This document shows, in pieces, positions 55,334 to 64,000 of a stretch of 64,000 nt of DNA. The position numbers and the translations under genes were made by a program. How positions within the stretch are numbered: the first letter of the stretch is position 1; the number at the start of each line of letters is the position of its first letter. A model generated the notes under the pieces. It worked only from the letters and a program-made list of their open reading frames with translations. It did not search any database and was not told the origin of the DNA. The stretch is from Alicyclobacillus tolerans (lineage in GTDB: Bacteria; Bacillota; Bacilli; Alicyclobacillales; Alicyclobacillaceae): the NCBI RefSeq assembly GCF_900142255.1, contig NZ_FRAF01000007.1, forward strand, positions 1-64,000, given 5' to 3'.

Positions 55334-56275
55334 TTAATACTCAATCGGTTTGCCAAGCCAGCGATTGGTTAACAGGGTAAGCAGAAGTACAACTACAAAA
55401 AGAAACACCGTTATCGCGGCTCCATAACCGACATTTCCATAGGAGAAAATTTCTTCATAAATAAGTAGCGCCATTGTCATGGTAGAATTGAGCGGCCCAC
55501 CTGTGCCACCCGATATGATGAAGGACTGATCAAACATTTGCAGTGTGCCAATCATGCCCATGACTACAATAAAGAAGGTGGAGGGTCTCAAAAGTGGCAC
55601 TGTAATCCGCAAAAAACGCTGAAATGCAGATGCTCCATCAATAGCTGCCGCTTCATAGAAGTTTTGTGGAATGGATTGTAAACCTGCCAAAAAAACCACC
55701 ATGAAATATCCCGATGTACTCCATATGTTTAATATCATGATGGCCGAAAGCGCAAAACGAGGATCTCCTATCCAGTCAGGCCCAGAAATCCCAAACCAGT
55801 TCAAAAAACCGTTCAATAACCCCAGTTTATTGAAAATCCACATAAACATCAGAGACGTAACAGCTGATGAACTGATGGACGGGAAAAAGAATGCCAAACG
55901 AAACAGTGGCCGGGCGGGAAGATGCTGATTCATGATTACTGCGAATATCATGGCAATGATTGTTTGCACCGGCATGACGACTGCTGCAAAGATAAATGAA
56001 TTTTTGACTGCCGTCCAGAAGAGTGGCATACGAAAAATAGCAGCATAATTATGCAATCCAATCCAGTGCATTTGGTCTAACAGATTCCAAGAAACGCCAC
56101 TCAGAAAAAAGGCATAGACTGCTGGACCAAGAGAAAACATCAACAAAAGAATGATAGTCGGCAGAGAGAAAAGGTAGGCGGTGACGGTTTCCTGTCGCCG
56201 CCATTTCTGCATGCCTTTTTCACGCAGGAAACGACCACCGCTCCGACTCTGGGAGTCTGCTTGAACTGCGGCCAT
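55334..56275 (-). CDS. Sugar ABC transporter permease (MalF/CUT1 type)
   Basis: 313 aa with six membrane helices after a ~30-residue basic cytoplasmic part. The EAA loop is NFYEAAAIDGASAFQRFLRITVPLLRP. SGGTGGPLNSTMTMALLIYEEIF is a family hallmark. The start ATG 56275 shares one base with the stop of the binding-protein gene (TGATG); GTG 56278 is an alternative, with GGAGG six bases before it. Forms a heterodimer with the MalG-type permease. Confidence 0.95.
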   Translation of the reverse strand: MAAVQADSQSRSGGRFLREKGMQKWRRQETVTAYLFSLPTIILLLMFSLGPAVYAFFLSGVSWNLLDQMHWIGLHNYAAIFRMPLFWTAVKNSFIFAAVVMPVQTIIAMIFAVIMNQHLPARPLFRLAFFFPSISSSAVTSLMFMWIFNKLGLLNGFLNWFGISGPDWIGDPRFALSAIMILNIWSTSGYFMVVFLAGLQSIPQNFYEAAAIDGASAFQRFLRITVPLLRPSTFFIVVMGMIGTLQMFDQSFIISGGTGGPLNSTMTMALLIYEEIFSYGNVGYGAAITVFLFVVVLLLTLLTNRWLGKPIEY

Positions 56276-57564
56276 CACTGGCTACCTCCATTTTGTAAAA
56301 TTGATTCACCTTCACTTTGCAGTTTTTGTAGTGCTTGTGCAGGACTTTCTTTTCCATCAACCGCCAATAAAGTCTCATTAGAAAGTGTCGTATTCACATA
56401 TTGATCGAACCCATTGGGAAAATTCCAAGGCACTGCGTTGGGCAATTGCTTCAAGATGTTTTCATAAATCGGATGTTCTTTGTAATAGGGCATGTCAATT
56501 AAAGATTTTCGAACGGTTACCAGTCCGCCCTGTTCCACCCATTGCGCTTGACCTGCCCCAGTCAGATACTGAATGACTTCCCAAGCCTGTTGCGGATGCG
56601 AACAATCTTTGGTGATGGCCCAAGCGGTTGGAAAATCCAGACTGACATTATTGACAGGACCTTTCGGCAACGTAGCTATAGCGAATGAAGTGTTCGGATA
56701 CGTGTCTTGCAAATATGGAATTGCCCAAGCCCCTTCAAAGGTCATAGCTGCGCGTCCCATTCCAAGCGCCTGTCCTCCCCATGTAGCTCCGACATCCTGT
56801 GGTTGTGCGGCAACTCCTGAACGATAGAGATTGACAAAAAACGAAAACCCTTTCAAGGCTGCCGGAGTATTTAAAGTCATTTGAGTCATGTTATGATTCA
56901 TGACACTGCCGCCTGCCTGATAGACAAATTGCGCCCAACGAGGTTCCTGTGGTGTCTGAACGATTCCATAAATTTTCTTTGCAGGATTTGTTAATTTTTT
57001 AGCATCTGCGTAGAGTTCCGCCCATGTCTTCGGCGGGCCACTAATGCCAGCTTGCTTGAACATAACCGGATTGTAATAAAGAACGAGCGGCGATTGATCA
57101 CGAGGAATACCGTAGACCTGACCGTTCGCCACAAACATATTCAGTGCACCAGAGAAGAAATCGCTCAAAGAATAGTTAGACTGCTTGATATAGGAATTCA
57201 GCGGTATGACTGCCCCTTCACTTTCAAAGGTTGGCGCTTGCCCGCCATTGTTTAATGTAATGATATCTGGCGCATCTCCTGCCACAAACTCCGTTTTGAG
57301 AATCGTCTCGTAATTACCAGAAATCGGACGATATACCGCATGGATACCAGGATGTGTCTTGTTGAAATCAGCTAATTGCTGATCAATAATCCCGTTAGTT
57401 ACATTTGTTCCAGACCAACTGGCTACAACGATAGTTACCGGTTTACCTGAACTCGTGGATCCACCTTGCGAGGAGTTGCTGTTATTGGCTGTACCACAAC
57501 CCACTAGCCCTAAAAAAGTCAAGCCCACGAGAGAGTACATAGCTGCTTTTTTGACTTGCTTCAA
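56275..57564 (-). CDS. Sugar ABC transporter substrate-binding lipoprotein
   Basis: 429 aa. Lipoprotein signal peptide with lipobox LVGC (Cys23), then a Ser/Asn/Gly-rich linker and a family 1 solute-binding fold: TIVVASWSGT, GDAPDIITLNNGG, YGIPRDQSPLVLYYNPVMFKQAGI, PKTWAELYADAKKLT, FPTAWAITKDCSHPQQAWEVIQYLTG. It catches the sugar outside the membrane. TTG 57564 follows GAGGTAG. The neighbouring glucosidase and LacI regulator suggest an alpha-glucan or malto-type oligosaccharide, but this is not shown by the sequence. Confidence 0.95.
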   Translation of the reverse strand: MKQVKKAAMYSLVGLTFLGLVGCGTANNSNSSQGGSTSSGKPVTIVVASWSGTNVTNGIIDQQLADFNKTHPGIHAVYRPISGNYETILKTEFVAGDAPDIITLNNGGQAPTFESEGAVIPLNSYIKQSNYSLSDFFSGALNMFVANGQVYGIPRDQSPLVLYYNPVMFKQAGISGPPKTWAELYADAKKLTNPAKKIYGIVQTPQEPRWAQFVYQAGGSVMNHNMTQMTLNTPAALKGFSFFVNLYRSGVAAQPQDVGATWGGQALGMGRAAMTFEGAWAIPYLQDTYPNTSFAIATLPKGPVNNVSLDFPTAWAITKDCSHPQQAWEVIQYLTGAGQAQWVEQGGLVTVRKSLIDMPYYKEHPIYENILKQLPNAVPWNFPNGFDQYVNTTLSNETLLAVDGKESPAQALQKLQSEGESILQNGGSQ

Positions 57565-57730
57565 TTAAATCTACCTCACTTTCGTGAAATTTTCGCTTAA
57601 CTGGCATCTGCAATGGACAAGGATAAGATTTCCTAGTAACTGAATGTTTGCTGGGTTGATTTTGTTCAATACTGCACATTTGATGGACAATGGGGTGATT
57701 GACTGACGTATCTATGTCAAGTCAGCGCCA

Positions 57731-59920
57731 CTAATGCGCCATCACCTCCCTTGCCATAGGTTCATAAAGAACTTCCCAACCTGTCGTGTTTTGTAAAACA
57801 TCATATTGGGTCGATTTGTTCAGAGACTTGAGATACAGAGACAAATGTCCATGACCAAGCGGAATTCTCTCTATCTTCAACTCCTTTATGGAATCGGGTA
57901 GCAGCGGATCGAGCGCAATCTGTTGTCGACTAGCGTTTGGACGAAGGCCAATGATTTGTTCCAAGACAAATACCGGTGTTGCAGCGGCCCAAGCTTGAGG
58001 AGAACACGAAACCGGATAAGGTACTGGTTTGGCTGATTCGGAGATTCCAAAACCAGCAAACAATTCCGGTAGCCTGTGTAAGTCAAATGCATCTTGAGCT
58101 CGCAACAGATTTTCCATGACGGCTACAGCCTCATCTCTGCAGCTATAGTTGCGCAACCCCTGCAATACTAAACAGGTATCATGCGGCCAAACCGAACCAT
58201 TGTGATAACTCAACGGATTATAACGTTTCTCTTTAGAAGAAAGTGTTCGAATGCCAAAACCCGTCAGCATATCTTCGGCTGTTATTCGCGCAGCCACTCG
58301 ATCAGCTTCCACTTTGGAGAGGAGCAAGCTTTGCAAAACCTGACCCATGTTGGAAGAAATCACCGCACACGGCTGCTTCATGCCATCAAGTGCCAAGGCT
58401 ATACTCCCATCCGATAGAATAAATCGCTCGCGAAAACTCTTTTGTAATTCTGATGCTTTGTTCTGTAAACGAGTTGCTAACTCTTTTTCACCACGAGACA
58501 TGAAAATTTGCGCCCAATCTAAGTAAGCCCGATACAAGTAAGCCTGTACTTCACACAGCGCCACTGGTCCTTCCACCAAACGACCGTCAGCGTACATAAT
58601 GGAATCTCCAGAGTCTTTCCATCCTTGATTCGCAATTCCATCTTCTGCTTCTCGACAATATTCCAGAAATCCATCCCCATCGCGATCGCCATACCTTTCA
58701 ATCCAGTCCAAAGCTCGATGTACATGGGGCAACAAGATTTCTAAAAGTTCTTCATCACCCGTCCAGCGCAAGTAATCAGCTGCCAGATTTAGAAAAAGAG
58801 GTGTGGCATCAACACTCCCGTAGTAAGGAGCAAAAGGTAGAATCCCCAGTCGACTGAGTTCCCCATCGCGTACTTCATGAACAATTTTACCCGGCTGTTC
58901 GTCTTTCTCTGGTCTTTCCTGAGTGCCTTGAAAATGAGCCATTGTCTGCAAAGTTCCTCGTGCTAATTCAGGATTAGCCAATAACATCATCCGTGCAGCA
59001 ATTAAACTATCCCTCCCAAACGGCACCGCGTACCAAGGCACACCAGCTGTAAGCAACGTCCCGTATCCCAAATTGCTTTGAAGCATCCGCAAATCTTTCA
59101 ATCCTTGCTCATACCATGCTGCAAAACGCAAATCCCCAGTAACCTGAGGAAGTTGATTGAACCATTGAGCATACGACTCGCGAATCCATCGATATTGATC
59201 CAAATCGTTTTCGGTTTGCTTTTCAGCTATGCAAGATTCACTTATGACTACTGAGTTTGTAACGGTTGGGACGATCTCAATTTTCACTTTGAGGAACAAC
59301 TCGACCTGTTCTTGATGCAAAAGTCGTATCTTACATTGATAACGGCGTGCAGTCGTTCCATTCTTTTCAGGCAAAACATTCACTTGCACGCTATGATTTG
59401 GATGTGCATCCAAAGTGACATGAGTACGGGTAATACGTCCATCTCTAGCAGAGTATTGATAGCTGCAAGCAGTCTTTTCTGTCACAACCTGTACTTCTCT
59501 TTGAAATGGTGTATCTTTAAAACCGCGCACTTCGAACATATCGACAAAATCCGCATCGACCACATAACCCACATTGATTTCCAGCGGATCGAGAGCATAA
59601 TTCTTTATTTTCACATGTTCATAGAGTCCAGTCGCATCTACCCACTGATGCCGTTCTATCCATAAAGATTCTCTGGGAATCGACGAAATATCTGAAGGCG
59701 GTGTATTGGTATACCAGTAAAATATTTCATAACCATTTTCTGATAATTTATCCAGCATGATGTGTACTTCAGGGTCCAACCACCAATCCAAACGTGACAG
59801 AAACCTCGTGTCTCGCGAATAAAGTCCGTGGTGACCTTGACCCTGCGAGTTTCGTATAGTTGTACCTTCTTGACCGCATACCAGAAAAACATCGTTCTCT
59901 TTTAAAACAACATCATTCAA
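57731..59920 (-). CDS. Amylo-alpha-1,6-glucosidase / glycogen debranching-type protein
   Basis: 729 aa. The N-terminal part (~5-200) is the 'glycogen debranching enzyme N-terminal' domain (NDVFLVCGQEGTTI, GLYSRDTRFLSRL). The rest is an (alpha/alpha)6 barrel with GVPWYAVPFGRDSLIAARMML, GNQGWKDSGDSIMY-like QGWKDSGDSI, and YHNGSVWPHDT, the usual active-site segments. It splits alpha-1,6 or related glucosidic links, cytoplasmic since no signal peptide is seen. TTG 59920 is chosen because AAAGGAG lies seven bases before; the longer frame to 59965 has none. A LacI-type operator lies 53 bases upstream. Confidence 0.9.
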   Translation of the reverse strand: MNDVVLKENDVFLVCGQEGTTIRNSQGQGHHGLYSRDTRFLSRLDWWLDPEVHIMLDKLSENGYEIFYWYTNTPPSDISSIPRESLWIERHQWVDATGLYEHVKIKNYALDPLEINVGYVVDADFVDMFEVRGFKDTPFQREVQVVTEKTACSYQYSARDGRITRTHVTLDAHPNHSVQVNVLPEKNGTTARRYQCKIRLLHQEQVELFLKVKIEIVPTVTNSVVISESCIAEKQTENDLDQYRWIRESYAQWFNQLPQVTGDLRFAAWYEQGLKDLRMLQSNLGYGTLLTAGVPWYAVPFGRDSLIAARMMLLANPELARGTLQTMAHFQGTQERPEKDEQPGKIVHEVRDGELSRLGILPFAPYYGSVDATPLFLNLAADYLRWTGDEELLEILLPHVHRALDWIERYGDRDGDGFLEYCREAEDGIANQGWKDSGDSIMYADGRLVEGPVALCEVQAYLYRAYLDWAQIFMSRGEKELATRLQNKASELQKSFRERFILSDGSIALALDGMKQPCAVISSNMGQVLQSLLLSKVEADRVAARITAEDMLTGFGIRTLSSKEKRYNPLSYHNGSVWPHDTCLVLQGLRNYSCRDEAVAVMENLLRAQDAFDLHRLPELFAGFGISESAKPVPYPVSCSPQAWAAATPVFVLEQIIGLRPNASRQQIALDPLLPDSIKELKIERIPLGHGHLSLYLKSLNKSTQYDVLQNTTGWEVLYEPMAREVMAH

Positions 59921-59972
59921 AGCAAAAGCTCCTTTCCTGTGCAGAAATGGACAGGTTGTTTGCAAACATAAA

Positions 59973-59986
59973 CCAAATCGTTTTCG
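59973..59986. promoter_or_regulatory. LacI-type operator upstream of the glucosidase gene
   Basis: CCAAATCGTTTTCG, 12 of 14 bases equal to the palindrome CCAAAACGTTTTGG found upstream of lacI at 61089-61102 (compared with its complement orientation). It lies in the promoter region of the glucosidase gene. Confidence 0.55.
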
Positions 59987-60025
59987 GAACCATAGACAAC
60001 ACGAACTCTATCTCAGGAAATTGGC

Positions 60026-61030
60026 TTACGAACTTTCCCTGATGACCAGTGACGGTGGTAACAGCCGACCACCGGGTTCTTCTTGACGAAGCAACATTCC
60101 CATCAACATATCAGCGGCTGCAACGCCCATCTCGTAACGCTTTTGAGCGACAGTGCTGAGCATGGGAGTCACCCATTCGCCCAAATCAATATTGTCATAA
60201 CCTAAAACTGCTATATCGCCCGGCACCTTTTTACCCATCCGCTGAATGCAGCGCATTCCGCCAATAGCCATCAAATCACTAGCGTAAAAAATGGCAGTCA
60301 TTTCAGGATGATTTTGCAGCAATTGACGAGTTGCTGTTTCACCTCCATCAACCAAAAAATTCGAGTGAATGATCCAGTCTTCTTTTACTTCTAGGCCGGC
60401 TTCCTGCATGGCCGTTTGATAACCACGCAAACGATCAACACTGACAGCAGCTTGAGCATGCCCGTTAACAAATCCAATCGAACGATGCCCTTGGGATATG
60501 AGATAACGAACACCTTGCCTGGCACCGTTGACATTGTCTGTCATGACGTATCCGCAATAACGGCTGAGAATGGGCAAGTCAATCCCTACAGAAGGCAGTT
60601 TAGCTTCTGCAACTTCCTGCATGTATGGATCATCAAGCCGCATCCCCATAACAATGACTCCCTCCAAACGACGTTCAGTACAGAAATCGATATAACTTAT
60701 CAGGCGCTGACGTGCTGTTGTGGTACTGACTAATGTAATATCGTAGCCTAGATAGGCTAGTCTGTCGTGCACCCCGGCTATGACATCAAAGAGAAAATGA
60801 TGTCCACCAGGATTGACGTTGAAATCTGAAATCATCAAGCCAACACTTTGTGTCTGCTGCAGCACGAGACTGCGAGCAACCCGACTCGGTCGATAGTTTA
60901 GACTTTCAGCGACTTGCAATATTTTTTTCTTTGTTTCCTCACTAACATCCTGATAGCCGTTAAATGCGCGCGAGACTGTGGTGATGGATACACCTGCCTG
61001 CCGCGCCACATCTCTAATGGTCACTGTCAT
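60026..61030 (-). CDS. LacI-family transcriptional regulator
   Basis: 334 aa. N-terminal HTH TIRDVARQAGVSITTVSRAFN with the hinge helix YRPSRVARSLVLQ, followed by a periplasmic-binding-protein-like sugar domain (TQSVGLMISD..., VGIDLPI, GARQGVRYLISQGHRSIGFVNG, AVLGYDNIDLGEWVTPMLSTV). ATG 61030 is the likely start, though its ribosome binding site (GGGTGTG) is weak. It probably represses itself, the glucosidase gene and perhaps the importer, and is relieved by a sugar. Confidence 0.95.
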   Translation of the reverse strand: MTVTIRDVARQAGVSITTVSRAFNGYQDVSEETKKKILQVAESLNYRPSRVARSLVLQQTQSVGLMISDFNVNPGGHHFLFDVIAGVHDRLAYLGYDITLVSTTTARQRLISYIDFCTERRLEGVIVMGMRLDDPYMQEVAEAKLPSVGIDLPILSRYCGYVMTDNVNGARQGVRYLISQGHRSIGFVNGHAQAAVSVDRLRGYQTAMQEAGLEVKEDWIIHSNFLVDGGETATRQLLQNHPEMTAIFYASDLMAIGGMRCIQRMGKKVPGDIAVLGYDNIDLGEWVTPMLSTVAQKRYEMGVAAADMLMGMLLRQEEPGGRLLPPSLVIRESS

Positions 61031-61065
61031 TAAATGAACACACCCAAATGAAAAATGAATAGTAA

Positions 61066-61102
61066 TGAAAGCGTTATCCACACTATACCCAAAACGTTTT
61101 GG
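61066..61102. promoter_or_regulatory. cre-like site and palindromic LacI-type operator upstream of lacI
   Basis: TGAAAGCGTTATCC at 61066-61079 matches the cre consensus TGWAARCGYTWNCW at all but the last base. CCAAAACGTTTTGG at 61089-61102 is a perfect 14-base palindrome with the central CG of LacI-family operators. Together they suggest catabolite control by CcpA and autoregulation. Confidence 0.7.
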
Positions 61103-61162
61103 TTTGGCAATATAAAAATGATATAATTATCAGTAAAATTTGTGGTCACATTCATTTTCCTG

Positions 61163-61196
61163 AATAAAAAATAGAGGCCGATGCTACTCAGCCTCT
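61163..61196 (-). terminator. Terminator after the antiporter gene
   Basis: On the minus strand AGAGGC (61196-61191) pairs with GCCTCT (61178-61173), with a 12-base loop, then ATTTTTTATTC. Confidence 0.75.
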
Positions 61197-61263
61197 CTTC
61201 ATCGATTCAGAGCTAGAAATTGTTTTTGATTTGTGGCTGAACCAGGTCAGTGTACAGATTGGT

Positions 61264-62607
61264 TTACTCTAGACTGGGCTCCCATTGAAAATCTATTTCT
61301 TCTTGCGCTTTTTGAATCACTAGGTTTTCATCACCAGGCATAAGTCGTTTGCCGCTTTTGAGAATATAACGAAGCCAAGAACCCGCCATCCAGGATGTTA
61401 AGAGTGCCAGCATAACCAGTATGGCGAAAAAATCTTGATTAATAATACCTAATGAGTAAGCCACAGTTGAAAGCACAATACCCGGCCCCCCACGAGCATT
61501 CATCGCCGCGGCAAAATTGAAACTGGTTAACTTATCTATACGAATGATCCGACAGGTAAAATAGACAACCAGTCCTTGCACCAGTGTGGCAAAGATCAGA
61601 TAGAGGATGAAGAACCCAAAACTGAAGTTTTTCGCCAAATCCAACTGCATCCCAACGATGGCAAAAAACAATGGAATAAAGAAACCATAGGAAATCCCCA
61701 GAACCCCTTCTTCTAACTTTTTAAAAAGGTTTTCAGGAAGACTGAATTTAGTGGCAATACCCGCTAATAGAGCCCCATACATCACATCTACTTGTAGATA
61801 TCCGGCAATAGCAGACAGCGCAAAAAGAATGACAAGAAAGTACCCTAAAAAGGAAGCCCGAAATAGCAAATTAGCCCTTTTTGAAGTCAATTTGCGCAGT
61901 GCCCAAGGTAAAACCCCAATGCAGACCACCAGAAAAGCCAATGTTATAACCAGGCTTTTGGAGACCATCCAAACATTGATTGCACCTGTTGAACTGACAT
62001 GTCCCCCCGTTACCATACCGGAAGCGATTGCCAAAGCCACCCAGAGAATAAGGTCGTGTATACCAGCAATGGCAACAATGATTTTAGCGAAACGGGAGTG
62101 CATTATACCGAGATCGCTAAAAATTTTGGAGATGACTGGTATGGAAGTTACAGCTATAGAAATGGCGACGATGATTTTTAAAGCGATAACATTGTGATCG
62201 GGTCCTTCAAACTGAGACGGATTGAACACGAATGTCGACAACCAGCCAACCAGAAAGGGTATGATGGTCGATCCGACAATAATCGCTAATCCAGTCTTAA
62301 TATCTGACTTCGCAAATCGAGACTGAAATTTCAATCCTGCGGTGAATAACAGCAAGATGGTTCCTAATTGATAAATAAACCCAAAAAGATCGCTTTCCGA
62401 ATGAAAGCCGAGATAGAGCCAATGAAAACTAGCGGGAAACAAGGTACCAAAGCAGGTTGGCCCCAGTAATAAACCACCTGCGACCTCTCCAATCACTCTT
62501 GGAATGGCGAGTCGTTCAGCTACGTAACCAAGAAGATTCGCGGCTGCCAACAGGAGTACCATAGCGAACAAAAAACGCGTCAAATCTGCTCCAGCCAAAC
62601 TAAACAC
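61264..62607 (-). CDS. CPA2-family cation/proton antiporter
   Basis: 447 aa with about 12-13 membrane helices, in the KefB/NapA group. IPRVIGEVAGGLLLGPTCFG is the family's second-helix motif; LLFTAGLKF and the SIAVTSIPVISKIFSDLG stretch follow, and AAMNARGGPGIVLSTVAY lies near the end. The usual Asp pair region of NapA-type members is not clear (GIHDLILWVALA contains the likely Asp). A short cytoplasmic tail ends the protein; no TrkA-N domain is attached. GTG 62607 is chosen because AAGGAGG is eight bases before it. It would export Na+ or K+ in exchange for protons. Confidence 0.9.
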   Translation of the reverse strand: MFSLAGADLTRFLFAMVLLLAAANLLGYVAERLAIPRVIGEVAGGLLLGPTCFGTLFPASFHWLYLGFHSESDLFGFIYQLGTILLLFTAGLKFQSRFAKSDIKTGLAIIVGSTIIPFLVGWLSTFVFNPSQFEGPDHNVIALKIIVAISIAVTSIPVISKIFSDLGIMHSRFAKIIVAIAGIHDLILWVALAIASGMVTGGHVSSTGAINVWMVSKSLVITLAFLVVCIGVLPWALRKLTSKRANLLFRASFLGYFLVILFALSAIAGYLQVDVMYGALLAGIATKFSLPENLFKKLEEGVLGISYGFFIPLFFAIVGMQLDLAKNFSFGFFILYLIFATLVQGLVVYFTCRIIRIDKLTSFNFAAAMNARGGPGIVLSTVAYSLGIINQDFFAILVMLALLTSWMAGSWLRYILKSGKRLMPGDENLVIQKAQEEIDFQWEPSLE

Positions 62608-62761
62608 TTGTTTTTCCTCCTTCATACGATTTGGATGCCTATTCAACAGGCAGCTTGACATACCCTATGCAGGAATGGAAAAACAGTCCAAGACGTTTGC
62701 CTGTCCTGAACGCAGTTAGACGTTGGTTTACAGCAATTTACGCATATGTACTTATGCTTGC

Positions 62762-62800
62762 AAAATATAAAAACCCCTACAAATTTCATAAATTTGTAGG
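62762..62800 (-). terminator. Terminator after spoVR
   Basis: Perfect 11-base stem CCTACAAATTT / AAATTTGTAGG with a three-base loop (62776-62800). On the minus strand it is followed by GGTTTTTATATTTT. Confidence 0.85.
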
Positions 62801-62944
62801 AGCTATTATCCTATAGAGGCGGTTAAGGTGGGCTCCATCACCTGTTCAGTTCATTTTGTATTACATTATATAGTGAATGCAGAAAACAGAAACGGCAAAT
62901 GCCATCATTTTCGTCTCTATTCCAATCTCAAGAATGCAACTACA

Positions 62945-64000
62945 CTAAACAAATTTTCGTTGTGTGCGCTTGCCATCACAGCTAAAAATCACTTCCCGCC
63001 CTTCCACTACAGTAGCCAAATGGCAGGTTCTTCCCCACAATTGATACAAATAGGGAAGTGTTTTTTCTAACTGTTTTAAATCGAGTTCCACACCTTCATA
63101 CGCATGGCGCAAGAACAATTCTCCATTTCTCTGATAATCTCCGTCTTCTACAAGAATGACGGGAATTCCCCCATTCAGACGCGAAGCACATAGCGCGTTG
63201 CGAACTTGCTCGTAATCTGTTTCTACAACCCGGTACTCATTGCCTACTTTTTGATAAAGATAGAGATCGAGTTGCTCCATCAATTCCTTCGTCAGATAAT
63301 TGCGCAGAAAGGAAATGTCATTTTCCATCTCGCGCACTTCAAACATTTTTTCCCGACCAGCCGAACCGAGTCCTTCACTTGCTGTTGAAGAAGGTGTTTG
63401 ACGCTTACTCCATCTTTTTTCAATATCCTCCCAAATTGCCAACCCCACGTAATAAGGATTAATGGTTGTACGGGAAGGAAGAACTACCCCGGCATGCATC
63501 TTGGCAAATTCAATCGAATCTTCCGGCAACAAATCCATCTCACGCATAATTCGCAAATGCCAGTATGTTGCCCAACCTTCGTTCATAATCTTGGTCTCCA
63601 TTTGCGGCCAAAAGTAAAGCATTTCGTCTCTTAAAATAGAGAGCACGTCCCGTTGCCATAGTTTGAGTACAGGACTGTGTTCTATTAGGAAGAGCATGAT
63701 ATCTTTCTGCGGAAGAGGAAAACGTGTACTCTGTTCCTCGACAAAGGTACTTTCTATTTGTAGCTCGTCGCCAATTGCCCACAAATCATCATAGTCCGAT
63801 CTTTTTTTAGACGGTCTATCTTCAGAGTACAGCCCGCGTCTTTCTCTATCCTTTTGTTCACGCCACTCCCTACGATATCGACGTCCAGAAACCGAAGCGT
63901 CCACATGCTCTTGAAGAGCTAGACCAGCATCCAGCAAAGATTCCACCGTACCGCGTCCATACTGAAGTTCATATTGGCGAATGCGTTCAGCAGAAATCGA
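62945..64000 (-). CDS. spoVR: SpoVR-family protein, 3' part
   Basis: The frame is open to base 64000, so the N-terminus lies right of the window; about 350 of roughly 470 residues are present. SpoVR is involved in spore cortex formation in Bacillus, with homologues such as E. coli YcgB; its biochemical role is unsettled. Visible motifs: QYELQYGRGTVESLLDAG, QKDIMLFLIEHSPVLKLWQRDVLSILRDEMLYFWPQ-type core (with the family's 'ILRDE..YF.PQ..TKIMNEGWATYWH' pattern) and INPYYVGLAIWEDIE. It supports a spore-forming host. A terminator follows. Confidence 0.95.
   Translation of the reverse strand, partial: SISAERIRQYELQYGRGTVESLLDAGLALQEHVDASVSGRRYRREWREQKDRERRGLYSEDRPSKKRSDYDDLWAIGDELQIESTFVEEQSTRFPLPQKDIMLFLIEHSPVLKLWQRDVLSILRDEMLYFWPQMETKIMNEGWATYWHLRIMREMDLLPEDSIEFAKMHAGVVLPSRTTINPYYVGLAIWEDIEKRWSKRQTPSSTASEGLGSAGREKMFEVREMENDISFLRNYLTKELMEQLDLYLYQKVGNEYRVVETDYEQVRNALCASRLNGGIPVILVEDGDYQRNGELFLRHAYEGVELDLKQLEKTLPYLYQLWGRTCHLATVVEGREVIFSCDGKRTQRKFV

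Noticed and set aside
61751-62197. A 148-codon frame on the plus strand opposite the antiporter gene
   Set aside because: The antiporter frame on the minus strand shows clear family motifs over this stretch; the other is its shadow.
62601-62944. Plus-strand frames of 61-80 codons between the antiporter gene and spoVR
   Set aside because: No ribosome binding site at useful distance, they cross the spoVR terminator, and the products look random.

Overview
The window looks like a chromosomal segment of a low- to mid-GC Firmicute, most likely a relative of Alicyclobacillus in the Bacilli. This is inference from content. The gene order pcrA, ligA, gatC-gatA-gatB, rlmD matches Bacillaceae chromosomes. 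There are a SpoVR sporulation protein, an S-box (SAM-I) riboswitch, a YheI/YheH-type ABC exporter pair, a MurNAc/teichoic-type TagO enzyme, strong GGAGG ribosome binding sites with frequent GTG and TTG starts, and a kumamolisin-type S53 protease, a family first known from Alicyclobacillus.

Bases 1-9700 hold accessory or stress genes: an Hsp20 chaperone, small membrane and secreted proteins, a PadR/HAAS/VanZ operon, and a tightly overlapping operon of an ECF sigma factor, a membrane protein and an ABC-2 transporter. One gene here (8653-9113) is split by a -1 frameshift. A repeat-rich 850-base stretch without genes (9677-10524) separates this block from the conserved housekeeping block.

Bases 10.5-24.6 kb are housekeeping and nearly all on the minus strand: rlmD, gatBAC, a tagO-like gene, ligA, pcrA, tRNA-Pro and rmuC. 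A TnpB-only IS200/IS605-type element sits between pcrA and ligA. A 36-bp direct repeat covers the end of ligA.

Bases 24.8-40.7 kb hold a DUF420 protein, sugar-nucleotide-type dehydrogenases, an envelope/polysaccharide operon (phosphodiester glycosidase domain, secreted beta-propeller, GtrA), an O-methyltransferase, a lipoprotein, the heterodimeric ABC exporter with a possible attenuator leader, a D,D-carboxypeptidase, an S53 protease without prodomain or signal peptide, and a coupled DUF294/DnaQ-like exonuclease pair.

Bases 40.8-49.9 kb are the most unusual part. A glutamine-synthetase-like protein without the catalytic motifs faces an amtB ammonium transporter. A UDG-fold protein follows. 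A SAM riboswitch precedes an ATP-grasp ligase and an LLM flavin monooxygenase. A flavohemoglobin gene is interrupted by a single in-frame TAA, and is divergent from a short Crp/Fnr regulator with a perfect CRP-like palindrome between them.

Bases 50-64 kb carry catabolic genes: an FAD monooxygenase, then an operon of CoA-transferase, acyl-CoA dehydrogenase and IclR regulator behind a 25-bp palindromic operator; a sugar ABC importer with a glycogen-debranching-type glucosidase and a LacI regulator with cre-like operators; a CPA2 cation/proton antiporter; and spoVR, which runs off the right edge.
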